This document shows, piece after piece, positions 1 through 6,023 of a DNA stretch of 6,052 nucleotides (position 1 is the stretch's first letter; each line of letters opens with the position of its first letter). A model generated the notes under the pieces. The model was not told where the DNA came from, searched no databases, and was given only the letters and a program-made list of their open reading frames with translations. The stretch is from assembly GCA_027063075.1 (NCBI GenBank), contig JAMOSM010000143.1, forward strand, positions 1-6,052, given 5' to 3'. A program made the position numbers and the translations under genes. The stretch comes from Nautiliaceae bacterium. Its GTDB lineage: Bacteria; Campylobacterota; Campylobacteria; Campylobacterales; Nautiliaceae.

Positions 1-1365
1 ACCTTCAAGGTTAAATTGACCAAGTGATTTATTATCTTTAGCAAGTTCAGCTTCACCTTGTAATACGTGAATTGTAACTGCTGTTTGATTGTCTTCAGCC
101 GTACTGAATATTTGTGATTTTTTCACTGGTATTGTTGTACCTTTTTCGATTATTTTTGTCATAACTCCACCAAGTGTTTCAATACCAAGGCTAAGTGGTG
201 TAACGTCAAGTAACAATACGTCTTTTACGTCACCTTTTAATACTCCTGCTTGAATTGCTGCACCAAGTGCCACAACTTCGTCAGGATTTACAGATTTGTT
301 TAATTTTTTACCGTTAAAATAATCGCTTACAAGTTGTTGAACTTTTGGAATTCTTGTTGAACCACCAACCATTACGATTTCATCGATATCTTCTTTATTT
401 AATCCCGCATCTTTAAGTGCGTTATCAATATGAGTTAATGTTTCTTGTAATAAATCATCAATCATAGCCTCAAATTTAGCTCTTGTTAATTTTTTAACAA
501 GGTGTTTTGGTCCGCTTGCATCAGCTGTAATAAATGGTAAGTTGATTTCAGTCTCTTCTTTAGTTGATAATTCTTTTTTAGCCTGCTCAGCTGCGTCTTT
601 AAGTCTTTGAAGAGCCATTTTATCTTGACTTAAATCAATTCCAGTTTCAGCTTTAAACTCGTCAATTAACCATTGAACGATTCTATTGTCAAAGTCATCA
701 CCACCTAAGAATGCGTTACCGTCAGTTGCAAGTACTTGGAAAGTACCATCACCGATTTCTAAAACTGTTACGTCAAAAGTACCACCACCAAGGTCATATA
801 CAAGTACTTTTTCTTCACCTTTTTTATCAAGTCCGTATGCAAGTGCCGCAGCTGTTGGTTCGTTGATAATTCTTAAAACGTTTAGCCCTGCAATTTTTCC
901 GGCTTCTTGAGTCGCTTTTCTTTGAGCGTCGTTAAAGTATGCCGGTACTGTAATAACAGCTTCAGTTACCTCTTCACCAAAAAATTCTTCTGCGTCATTT
1001 TTTAATTTTTGTAAAATTTTTGCACTGATTTCTTGAGGTGTATAAACTTTTCCGTCTACCTCAACAGCACAAGCACCGTTTTTATCTACAATTTTATATT
1101 GAACGTGTTTTTTAGCTTCTTGAGCTTTTGGCTCATTACACATCATACCCATAATTCTTTTTACAGAATAGATAGTTCTTTCAGGGTTTGTGATTGCCTG
1201 TCTTTTAGCAGGCTCACCTACTAAAACACCTTTATCAGTAAATGCCACTACACTAGGAGTAGTATTTTTACCTTCTTTATTTGGAATAATTTTTGCATCT
1301 TTTCCGTCATAATATGCCATTGCTGAGTTAGTTGTACCTAAGTCAATTCCTATTACTCTTCCCAT
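1..1365 (-). CDS. dnaK: Molecular chaperone DnaK (Hsp70), 3' end cut off by the window
   Basis: ATP-driven cytoplasmic Hsp70 chaperone that binds exposed hydrophobic segments of unfolded proteins; it works with DnaJ and the nucleotide exchange factor GrpE, encoded just upstream. The first 455 residues are visible, out of roughly 620 expected for the family; the reading frame is open to the window edge. The nucleotide-binding domain shows phosphate-1 motif GIDLGTTNS (6-14), catalytic-type Lys69 in [17 protein letters not shown] (167-178), phosphate-2 motif DLGGGTFD (191-198) and adenosine motif VGGSTRIP (333-340). The interdomain linker DVLLLDV lies at 382-388, and the start of the substrate-binding domain follows ([19 protein letters not shown], about 420-438). 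The missing part is the end of the beta domain and the helical lid. The start codon is supported by a strong Shine-Dalgarno AAGGAGGG and by the canonical [14 protein letters not shown] start. The gap to grpE is only 16 bp, so the two are probably co-transcribed. Confidence 0.98.
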   Translation of the reverse strand, partial: MGRVIGIDLGTTNSAMAYYDGKDAKIIPNKEGKNTTPSVVAFTDKGVLVGEPAKRQAITNPERTIYSVKRIMGMMCNEPKAQEAKKHVQYKIVDKNGACAVEVDGKVYTPQEISAKILQKLKNDAEEFFGEEVTEAVITVPAYFNDAQRKATQEAGKIAGLNVLRIINEPTAAALAYGLDKKGEEKVLVYDLGGGTFDVTVLEIGDGTFQVLATDGNAFLGGDDFDNRIVQWLIDEFKAETGIDLSQDKMALQRLKDAAEQAKKELSTKEETEINLPFITADASGPKHLVKKLTRAKFEAMIDDLLQETLTHIDNALKDAGLNKEDIDEIVMVGGSTRIPKVQQLVSDYFNGKKLNKSVNPDEVVALGAAIQAGVLKGDVKDVLLLDVTPLSLGIETLGGVMTKIIEKGTTIPVKKSQIFSTAEDNQTAVTIHVLQGEAELAKDNKSLGQFNLEG

Positions 1366-1381
1366 ATTTCCCTCCTTAAAA

Positions 1382-1921
1382 TTATTTTTTATTTATTGTA
1401 ACCATAGATGGTCTGATTAGTTTTCCTTTTAAAGTGTATCCTTTTTGATACACATCTACAATGTCACCCTCTTCATGCTCTTCCGAAGTGACATGTTGAA
1501 CAGCCTGATGAACCTCAGGATTAAATTCCTCATGTTCAACCGGTTCAATACCGTGATTTTTAAATGTATCAAGCATCTTTTTAAGTGTAAGTTCCACACC
1601 TTCAAGAAGCTTATCAAACGCTTCTTCTTTGTTTTCAATATCCTTTGCGTGAGCTATTGCTAACTCTAGGCTATCTACAACTGGCAATAGGTCTTTTGCG
1701 AATTTTTCATAAGCATAATCGACCATTGCATCAGCTTCTTTTTTAAGAATTTTTTTATCATTTTCACATCTTGCATAAGCTCTTAAACATTCATCAAGCT
1801 TAGCTTTAAGCTCTTCATTTTGTTTTAAAAGAACTTCAATGTCAAGCTCTTGATTTTCTTTAGAAGTGTTTTTCTCTTTTTTTACTTTTTCTTCCTGGGG
1901 TTTGTTGTGTTTTTTTCCCAT
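1382..1921 (-). CDS. grpE: Nucleotide exchange factor GrpE
   Basis: Cytoplasmic dimeric cochaperone that releases ADP from DnaK and so drives its substrate cycle; in many bacteria it also acts as a thermosensor. The protein has 179 residues, normal for the family. A charged, Lys/Glu-rich disordered N-terminus (1-25) is followed by a long heptad-like helix (about 26-90) that forms the dimer stalk. A four-helix-bundle segment follows, then the C-terminal beta domain with the GrpE signature: FNPEVHQAV at 133-141 and [20 protein letters not shown] at 157-176. The start follows a very strong Shine-Dalgarno AAAGGAGGGG. It is the first gene of a grpE-dnaK transcript with its own promoter at 2038-2066. 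The repressor gene hrcA, often located immediately before grpE in Campylobacterota, is not present; the upstream neighbour is an unrelated membrane-protein gene. Confidence 0.97.
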   Translation of the reverse strand: MGKKHNKPQEEKVKKEKNTSKENQELDIEVLLKQNEELKAKLDECLRAYARCENDKKILKKEADAMVDYAYEKFAKDLLPVVDSLELAIAHAKDIENKEEAFDKLLEGVELTLKKMLDTFKNHGIEPVEHEEFNPEVHQAVQHVTSEEHEEGDIVDVYQKGYTLKGKLIRPSMVTINKK

Positions 1922-1993
1922 TTTCCCCTCCTTTAATAAAATAAACTTTTTAAAAGTAATTTTAAATCAACAATTAATTTTCAAAGACCTATT

Positions 1994-2024
1994 AAAATTG
2001 AGTTATAAAATATTGCTCAATTTT
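1994..2024. promoter_or_regulatory. Inverted repeat in the grpE leader, candidate heat-shock operator
   Basis: The two 9-bp arms AAAATTGAG (1994-2002) and CTCAATTTT (2016-2024) are perfectly complementary and separated by 13 bp. The element starts about 7 bp downstream of the predicted grpE transcription start, the position where a repressor operator such as CIRCE often lies. It is not CIRCE (TTAGCACTC-N9-GAGTGCTAA). The inner TTGAG...CTCAA core resembles the HspR-associated inverted repeat (CTTGAGT-N7-ACTCAAG), but the half-sites are 4 bp further apart. It could also form a short RNA hairpin in the 5' leader. The operator role is inference from position and symmetry. Confidence 0.45.
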
Positions 2025-2037
2025 GTTTGACATTGAA

Positions 2038-2066
2038 ATTATAACTACTTAAAAAGAAAAAGTCAA
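2038..2066 (-). promoter_or_regulatory. Sigma70 promoter of the grpE-dnaK operon
   Basis: Read on the minus strand, the -35 hexamer TTGACT (2066-2061) is followed by a 17-bp spacer (2060-2044) and a perfect -10 TATAAT (2043-2038). This is close to the best possible housekeeping promoter and predicts a transcription start near 2031 and a leader of about 110 nt before grpE. A strong vegetative promoter on a heat-shock operon implies that control comes from a repressor, not from an alternative sigma factor. The inverted repeat at 1994-2024 is the visible candidate binding site. Confidence 0.8.
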
Positions 2067-2086
2067 GAAAATTGAAGATTTTTTTT

Positions 2087-2115
2087 AAAAAACTTTAGTC
2101 ATAATGACTAAAGTT
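2087..2115 (-). terminator. Intrinsic terminator of the panB-ruvB-AI-2E operon
   Basis: A perfect 11-bp hairpin with arms AACTTTAGTCA (2091-2101) and TGACTAAAGTT (2105-2115) and a 3-nt loop is followed on the minus strand by a short T run (2090-2087, extended by two Ts from the arm). It overlaps the stop codon of the membrane-protein gene (2116-2114). The stem is AT-rich and the U tract short, so efficiency may be moderate. No T run follows in the plus direction. It insulates the grpE promoter, which begins about 20 bp further on. Confidence 0.65.
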
Positions 2116-3115
2116 AATTAACCTTTTCATAAAATTTAAGAATAGAGACAAAAAGGGTAGTAACTGCAGGACCTATAATAATCCCCCAAAGCCCAAAACT
2201 GCTAAGACCCGCTACAATTGAAAAGAATATAAGCAAAGAATTAATCTCCATATCGGTATCCAAAAACTTCTTAACATAAGCTATAATCAAAGGCTTTATA
2301 AAAGTATCGGCTATAATTGAAATTACTATAATAGAATATAAAGCAACCACTAAAGCACCCTCGGTGTTTCCGTTAGCATAAAGATATAAACTAACAGGTC
2401 CCCACATAATAATTCCGCCTATTACAGGAATTAAAGAAGCAAAAGCATACATAATACTAAAAAATAAAAAATCAAAACCATACATACTAACAATAAATCC
2501 AAAAAGTATCCCCTCAAGCAGTGCCGTTAATAAAGTAGAATAAAAAACAACACTCATCACTTCACTTGTAGAAAAAAAGAGCTTTTCAAGTTTATTATTA
2601 TCTAAAGGTACAATTCTTTTTAGAAACATTAAAATCTCTTTTCCATAAAGAGTGGCAAAAAAGAAAAACACAACTATCAAAAAAGCATCTTTTATAAAAA
2701 TAGCACTCTTTGCGGTAAGAGTTCCTACAATCGGCATAATAGACTGATAAATCTCTTTTATTTTTTCATCACTCAAAAAAGATTTTATCTCATCAGCAAC
2801 ACTCTTAGGCAAATAACTTAAAAGATTTTTTGCTTTTTCTAAAACATTCTTAATATCATCTATCTGAATATGGGATATAAATTTTCCGACTTCAACTACA
2901 AAATAAAGCAGAGGTCCAAAAATTAACAAAGCTAAAATAAGTGTAATTACAAAAGAGACAATATATCTGTTTTTAATATATTTAGAAACAATATAATCAA
3001 TTTTTCCAAACGCAATAGTCATAAGAGAAGCTATTGCAATATCCATCAAATAAGGCTTATAAGTTAAATACATAAAATAAGCAACAACCAGTGTTAAAAA
3101 AGTCAAAAACTGCAT
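2114..3115 (-). CDS. AI-2E family transporter (PerM-like multi-pass membrane protein)
   Basis: Inner-membrane protein of the AI-2E/UPF0118 family, named after a proposed autoinducer-2 exporter; other members are sodium/proton antiporters or permeases of unknown substrate, so the cargo cannot be assigned here. Its 333 residues are close to the family norm of about 340-380. Hydrophobic segments lie at about 3-17, 22-36, 52-76, 136-155, 190-211, 214-240, 253-277 and 292-328. A soluble amphipathic region sits at about 80-130 between the third and fourth. Family hallmarks are ASLIPVIGGIIMWGP (226-240), DTFIKPLII (270-278) and the final SFGLWGIIIGPAVTTLFVSIL (306-326). It starts 8 bp after the ruvB stop; its Shine-Dalgarno TAAGGGG includes the ruvB stop codon, which indicates translational coupling. 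It is the last gene of the operon, with a terminator overlapping its stop. Confidence 0.85.
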   Translation of the reverse strand: MQFLTFLTLVVAYFMYLTYKPYLMDIAIASLMTIAFGKIDYIVSKYIKNRYIVSFVITLILALLIFGPLLYFVVEVGKFISHIQIDDIKNVLEKAKNLLSYLPKSVADEIKSFLSDEKIKEIYQSIMPIVGTLTAKSAIFIKDAFLIVVFFFFATLYGKEILMFLKRIVPLDNNKLEKLFFSTSEVMSVVFYSTLLTALLEGILFGFIVSMYGFDFLFFSIMYAFASLIPVIGGIIMWGPVSLYLYANGNTEGALVVALYSIIVISIIADTFIKPLIIAYVKKFLDTDMEINSLLIFFSIVAGLSSFGLWGIIIGPAVTTLFVSILKFYEKVN

Positions 3116-3123
3116 TTTTCCCC

Positions 3124-4116
3124 TTAAAAAAGAACTTGCGGTGTCAAATGTAAGATTTCATATGTTTTGCGTGTGGCAATTCTGCCTTTTGGAGTTTTTT
3201 CTATATATCCGTTAGCAATTAAGAAAGGTTCTATCATCTCTTCAATAGTATTCTCATCTTCACTTAAAGCCGCCGCAATGGTAGAAAGACCTAGCGGTTT
3301 TTTTGCATCTGCTAAGAGTTTTAAAAATCTTATATCAAGTTCATCAAACCCATACTCATTTATACCAAGCTCATCAAGAGCGTATTTTGCAATGTTTTTA
3401 TCGATTATTTTTTTATCTTCAACTTCAGCAAAATCCCTAACTCTTTTTAAAAGCCTAAGGGCAATTCTTGGAGTACCGCGAGAACGTTTTGCAATTTCAG
3501 CCGCCGCGTCGCTTTTTATGTCAAACCCAAGCTTTTTACTTGCAAGCTTTATAATTAAACTTAAATCTTCAACATTATAAAAATTAAGCCTAAAACTCAT
3601 TCCAAACCTGTCTCTTAAAGGATTGCTAAGCATTCCCGCTCTTGTTGTAGCACCAATTAAGGTAAAATTTGCAACATCTATTTTTATAGTCTGAGCAGCA
3701 GGACCGGAACCTATTACAATATCAAGCCTAAAATCTTCCATTGCTGAATATAAAATTTCTTCTATACTAGCTTTTAAACGATGAATTTCGTCAATAAATA
3801 AAATATCCCCATCTTCAAGGTTTGTGAGAATCGCTGCTAAATCCCCCTGTTTTTCAAGCATAGGAGCGGATATTGTTTTTATATTTGCATTCATCTCATT
3901 TGCAATAATATTAGCTAAAGTTGTTTTACCAAGCCCGGGAGGACCGAAAAACAAAAGATGGTCAAGCGTTTCGTTTCTTTTTTTTGCAGCTTCAATAAAA
4001 ACCTTTAGATTTTTCTTAATCTGCTCTTGCCCTATATACTCATCTAAATTTTGAGGTCTAAGAGACTTTTCATATCCTTCTTCAAAACTTACCTTTTCAA
4101 TTTCAACTATCCTCAT
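3124..4116 (-). CDS. ruvB: Holliday junction branch migration ATPase RuvB
   Basis: Hexameric AAA+ motor that, with RuvA, pumps DNA through Holliday junctions during recombination and fork repair; RuvC then cuts the junction. Length is 330 residues, typical. Seen in order: N-terminal [13 protein letters not shown] (18-30), Walker [10 protein letters not shown] (58-66), Walker B ILFIDEIH (105-112), sensor 1 GATTRAG (155-161), arginine finger region LRDRFG (167-172) and sensor 2 RGTPR (213-217). A C-terminal winged-helix DNA-binding domain (about 255-330) ends with GRIAT (311-315) and LTPQ. All catalytic residues are present. Its ATG directly abuts the panB stop (TAA-ATG, zero gap), and its Shine-Dalgarno GAGGAGA lies inside the last panB codons, so translation is probably coupled. 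ruvA and ruvC are not in the window. Confidence 0.98.
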   Translation of the reverse strand: MRIVEIEKVSFEEGYEKSLRPQNLDEYIGQEQIKKNLKVFIEAAKKRNETLDHLLFFGPPGLGKTTLANIIANEMNANIKTISAPMLEKQGDLAAILTNLEDGDILFIDEIHRLKASIEEILYSAMEDFRLDIVIGSGPAAQTIKIDVANFTLIGATTRAGMLSNPLRDRFGMSFRLNFYNVEDLSLIIKLASKKLGFDIKSDAAAEIAKRSRGTPRIALRLLKRVRDFAEVEDKKIIDKNIAKYALDELGINEYGFDELDIRFLKLLADAKKPLGLSTIAAALSEDENTIEEMIEPFLIANGYIEKTPKGRIATRKTYEILHLTPQVLF

Positions 4117-4893
4117 TTAATAAATCTCCTCTTCACCAGGAAATCTTCCACTTTTTATATCATCTACATACTTTCTAACAGCACTTCTTACTATCTCAGC
4201 CCCGTTTAAATAGCGTCTAACAAATTTTGGTTTAAACTCATCAAAAAATCCAAGCATATCAGACCAAACAAGCACCTGACCTTTTGTATAACGTCCAGCC
4301 CCTATTCCTATTGTAGGAATTGAAACACTTTCAGTAATCTCTTTTGCCACTTCTTCTTTTACTCCCTCAATTACTAGCATAACAGCCCCGGCTTCCTCCA
4401 CAGCCTTTGCATCTTTTAAAAGCTTTTCTCTTGATATTTCATCTTTTCCTTTTACCTTATATCCACCCTCACTACGAGAGAATTGAGGCATAAGACCTAT
4501 ATGCCCTACTACTGCAATTGCATTATCTGTTAGTAATTTTATCGTCTCCGCCTTTTCTGCCCCACCTTCAAGCTTAACGGCATCCGCTTTTGTCTCTTTA
4601 TAAATTCTAATTGCATTTTCAAGGGCTTTTTGTGGCGTTGAGTAACTGCCAAAAGGCATATCACATACTATATAAGCACTTTTTGCCCCGTTACAAACTG
4701 CACGGGTGTGGTAAATCATCTGCTCTATTGTAGCGCTTAGGGTGTCACTCTCACCTAAAAAACTCATATTTAAACTATCTCCAACCAAAATAATATCCAC
4801 AATATCATCAAAAATTTTAGCAAACAACGCATCATAGGCTGTAATCATTGTAATTTTTTCTTTTTTATATAAATAGCTTAATGTTTTTTTCAT
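4117..4893 (-). CDS. panB: 3-methyl-2-oxobutanoate hydroxymethyltransferase PanB
   Basis: First committed enzyme of pantothenate (CoA precursor) synthesis: it transfers a hydroxymethyl group from 5,10-methylene-tetrahydrofolate to 2-oxoisovalerate to give ketopantoate, in the cytoplasm with Mg2+. The 258 residues match the family (about 264 in E. coli) and form a TIM barrel. Visible motifs are ITAYD (17-21), VGDSLNM (37-43) with metal ligand Asp39, [11 protein letters not shown] (77-87) with Asp78, VKLEGG (106-111) with Lys107 and Glu109, and GHIGLMPQ (130-137) with His131. The general-base glutamate Glu176 is in LVIEGV, and IPTIGIGAG lies at 192-200. Nothing essential is missing. The start is supported by Shine-Dalgarno AAGGGAG. 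It leads a panB-ruvB-AI-2E operon and is divergent from trpA. panC and panD, its usual pathway partners, are not adjacent. Confidence 0.97.
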   Translation of the reverse strand: MKKTLSYLYKKEKITMITAYDALFAKIFDDIVDIILVGDSLNMSFLGESDTLSATIEQMIYHTRAVCNGAKSAYIVCDMPFGSYSTPQKALENAIRIYKETKADAVKLEGGAEKAETIKLLTDNAIAVVGHIGLMPQFSRSEGGYKVKGKDEISREKLLKDAKAVEEAGAVMLVIEGVKEEVAKEITESVSIPTIGIGAGRYTKGQVLVWSDMLGFFDEFKPKFVRRYLNGAEIVRSAVRKYVDDIKSGRFPGEEEIY

Positions 4894-4903
4894 TCGCTCC
4901 CTT

Positions 4904-4912
4904 TGTTATAAT
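4904..4912 (+). promoter_or_regulatory. Extended -10 promoter element for trpA
   Basis: TGT-TATAAT at 4904-4912 is a perfect -10 hexamer with the TG extension. The expected -35 position (about 4884-4889) contains only a T run inside the panB start, which fits the Campylobacterota pattern of weak or absent -35 boxes with upstream T tracts. The predicted start near 4919 gives a leader of about 28 nt before the trpA ATG. Confidence 0.55.
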
Positions 4913-4924
4913 TTCACTATTATT

Positions 4925-4953
4925 ATTATACTACAAAAGGCTGATTATGAAAA
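4925..4953 (-). promoter_or_regulatory. Probable promoter of the panB operon
   Basis: On the minus strand, a perfect -10 TATAAT (4930-4925) is preceded after 17 bp by a poor -35 TTTTCA (4953-4948, four of six matches). The predicted start near 4918 leaves about 25 nt before the panB ATG. This promoter faces the trpA promoter and overlaps its initiation region, and its -35 lies inside the first codons of trpA. The -10 is convincing; the -35 is weak. Confidence 0.45.
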
Positions 4954-5666
4954 AACTTATAGCATATATTACAACCGGCTATCCAAACAAAGAATTTACA
5001 ATAGATTTAATTAATGAAATAAAAGAATTTGTTGATGGAATTGAACTTGGTATACCTTTTTCTGACCCGGTCGCTGATGGTCCTGTAATTCAGGAAGTAA
5101 ATAAAAGAGCACTTCAAAACGGATATAAGATAAAAGATACCTTTGAAGTCAGTAAAAAAATTGCAAAAAATATTGATACTTACTGGATGGGATATTTTAA
5201 CAATTTCTACCATAAAGGTTATGATTTTATGATGCAAAAAGCAAAAGAGTATAACATAAAAGGATTTATCATTCCAGATTTACCTTATGAAGAAGCAATG
5301 GAATATGAAGATAAATTTCCTCTTATCTCTTTTGTAGCTCCAACTGATTCTAAAGAAAGAATTAAAAAAATTCTTAAAAATCCAAAAGAATTTATCTACC
5401 TTGTGGCATATGCTGGAATTACAGGGGCAGATAAAAAAGAGGATTTAAGTCAAATTATAAAATATATCAAAGAGATAACCCCAATTCCTCTTTACATAGG
5501 TTTTGGAGTAAATGAAAAAACAGCCCGTGAAAAAGCTAAAAATGTAGACGGTGTCATTGTAGGAAGCGCATTTGTTCAAGTTTTGCTTAAAGATATAAGC
5601 AATACAGAAAAAATAAAAAAAATAAAAGAGAAAGCAAAAATAATAAAAGAAGAGATTAATTCTTAA
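4947..5666 (+). CDS. trpA: Tryptophan synthase alpha subunit TrpA
   Basis: Cleaves indole-3-glycerol phosphate to indole and glyceraldehyde-3-phosphate; indole is channelled to TrpB, which makes tryptophan from it. It acts in the cytoplasm as an alpha2beta2 complex. It is a TIM barrel of 239 residues, on the short side (268 in E. coli), mostly from a shorter N-terminus. Both catalytic acids are present: Glu33 and Asp44 in GIELGIPFSDPVADGP (31-46). Also seen are IIPDLPYEE (108-116), FVAPTDS (129-135), the loop YAGITG (155-160), and the phosphate-binding segments IGFGV (184-188) and VDGVIVGSAFV (200-210). The C-terminus is a Lys-rich helix. The start at 4947 is chosen for its Shine-Dalgarno AAAAGG six bases upstream and because MKKLIAYITTGYP is the normal TrpA start; an in-frame upstream ATG at 4881 would overlap panB and add a non-homologous hydrophobic leader. 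No trpB or other trp gene adjoins it. Confidence 0.96.
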   Translation: MKKLIAYITTGYPNKEFTIDLINEIKEFVDGIELGIPFSDPVADGPVIQEVNKRALQNGYKIKDTFEVSKKIAKNIDTYWMGYFNNFYHKGYDFMMQKAKEYNIKGFIIPDLPYEEAMEYEDKFPLISFVAPTDSKERIKKILKNPKEFIYLVAYAGITGADKKEDLSQIIKYIKEITPIPLYIGFGVNEKTAREKAKNVDGVIVGSAFVQVLLKDISNTEKIKKIKEKAKIIKEEINS

Positions 5667-5694
5667 AACGTCTTTTTTTGTCTTGTTTTTTATA

Positions 5695-5700
5695 TATAAT
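5695..5700 (+). promoter_or_regulatory. Possible additional -10 element upstream of ssrA
   Basis: A perfect TATAAT hexamer preceded by a T-rich run (about 5671-5690) and no clear -35, a pattern compatible with Campylobacterota sigma70 promoters. If used, transcription would start near 5707 and pass through the 16-bp inverted repeat before reaching the tmRNA. In such AT-rich DNA, chance matches are common. Confidence 0.25.
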
Positions 5701-5722
5701 TTTGAGAAAGGTTTTAATCCTT

Positions 5723-5763
5723 AAACTTTTCTTAAAAAAGACTTGACTTTTTAAGAAAAGTTT
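5723..5763. repeat. Perfect 16-bp inverted repeat over the ssrA promoter
   Basis: Arm AAACTTTTCTTAAAAA (5723-5738) is perfectly complementary to TTTTTAAGAAAAGTTT (5748-5763), with a 9-nt loop AGACTTGAC. The -35 hexamer of the ssrA promoter lies in the loop and its first arm base; the right arm fills the promoter spacer and ends at the T of the extended -10. It may end trpA transcripts as a hairpin, but no T tract follows on either strand and only two pairs are G-C, so it is not a typical intrinsic terminator. A regulator-binding palindrome is the alternative. The repeat is certain; its function is not. Confidence 0.6.
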
Positions 5764-5771
5764 GATAATAT
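5743..5771 (+). promoter_or_regulatory. Promoter of ssrA (tmRNA)
   Basis: The -35 hexamer TTGACT (5743-5748), a 17-bp spacer and the -10 hexamer TAATAT (5766-5771) are preceded by a TG extension (5763-5764). Initiation near 5778 would give a precursor with about 41 nt of 5' leader, which RNase P would be expected to remove to make the mature 5' end near 5819. The alternative hexamer GATAAT at 5764-5769 would leave a poorer 15-bp spacer. Confidence 0.65.
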
Positions 5772-5865
5772 TTCATCAGCAAATGTCACTCGCAAGTAGG
5801 CTTTAATGAAGCTCTCTTGGGGGTGATATGGCTTCGACAGGGGTAGAAAGCCCTAAGCTGCACGC

Positions 5866-5893
5866 GCGCCTGAGCAAGCGCTAAAACGGCTCG
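5866..5893 (+). other. tmRNA pseudoknot 1
   Basis: Stem 1 pairs GCGC (5866-5869) with GCGC (5878-5881). The intervening loop carries TGAGC (5871-5875), which pairs with GCTCG (5889-5893) downstream, including one G-U pair. This is the H-type fold expected just upstream of the resume codon. An alternative register using 5864-5867 for stem 1 is possible. The element is very GC-rich. Confidence 0.7.
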
Positions 5894-5905
5894 CTAAAAA
5901 TAAAC

Positions 5906-5956
5906 GCAGCAAATAACAAAACTTACAGCCCAGCAGTAGCAACAGCTGCTGCTTAA
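5906..5956 (+). other. tmRNA tag reading frame (proteolysis tag AANNKTYSPAVATAAA)
   Basis: After the A-rich stretch ending ATAAAC, a frame begins with GCA and runs 16 codons to TAA (5954-5956). It encodes AANNKTYSPAVATAAA, to which the alanine carried by the tmRNA adds one more residue in front. The ANN start and small-residue Ala-Ala end fit the family of Campylobacterota tags and the ClpXP-type degron at the extreme C-terminus. There are two consecutive GCA codons (5906 and 5909); the first is preferred because it directly follows the conserved A-rich stretch, but starting at the second would shorten the tag by one alanine. Confidence 0.85.
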
Positions 5957-5973
5957 TCGGTAGTTTCGGGCGC

Positions 5974-6023
5974 CTCCATCCACTGAGGTTCTCCGCCGCC
6001 TCGGATGGAGAGTAAAGTGCGGA
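5974..6023 (+). other. tmRNA pseudoknot 2
   Basis: CTCCATCC (5974-5981) pairs with GGATGGAG (6003-6010), continued inward by GAGG (5985-5988) with CCTC (5999-6002). The loop sequence TCCGC (5992-5996) pairs with GCGGA (6019-6023) after an A-rich linker, closing an H-type pseudoknot. All helices are perfectly complementary, which strongly supports the structure. Confidence 0.75.

Noticed and set aside
686..910. Open frames on the plus strand opposite dnaK (also 1033-1224), grpE (1445-1663) and ruvB (3167-3580, 3824-4054), on the minus strand opposite trpA (5007-5237), and in an alternative minus-strand frame of grpE (1456-1638)
   Set aside because: They overlap strongly supported conserved genes, have low-complexity or unrecognisable products, and show no independent translation signals.
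1945..1957. Short palindrome ACTTTT-T-AAAAGT in the grpE leader
   Set aside because: Six-base AT-rich arms are expected by chance in DNA of this composition.
1922..2113. A CIRCE element (TTAGCACTC-N9-GAGTGCTAA) or a RNA thermometer in the grpE leader
   Set aside because: No CIRCE half-site is present, and no segment of the leader is complementary enough to the AAAGGAGGGG Shine-Dalgarno to mask it.
4881..4946. Longer TrpA start at 4881
   Set aside because: It would overlap the start of panB, add a hydrophobic 22-residue leader unlike TrpA, and run through the predicted trpA promoter; the ATG at 4947 has a good Shine-Dalgarno and the normal N-terminus.
5783..5825. Two tiny frames in the ssrA leader (7 and 6 codons, ATG at 5783 and 5805, the second overlapping the stop of the first)
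   Set aside because: Neither has a Shine-Dalgarno, and the second runs into the mature tmRNA; such short frames arise by chance.
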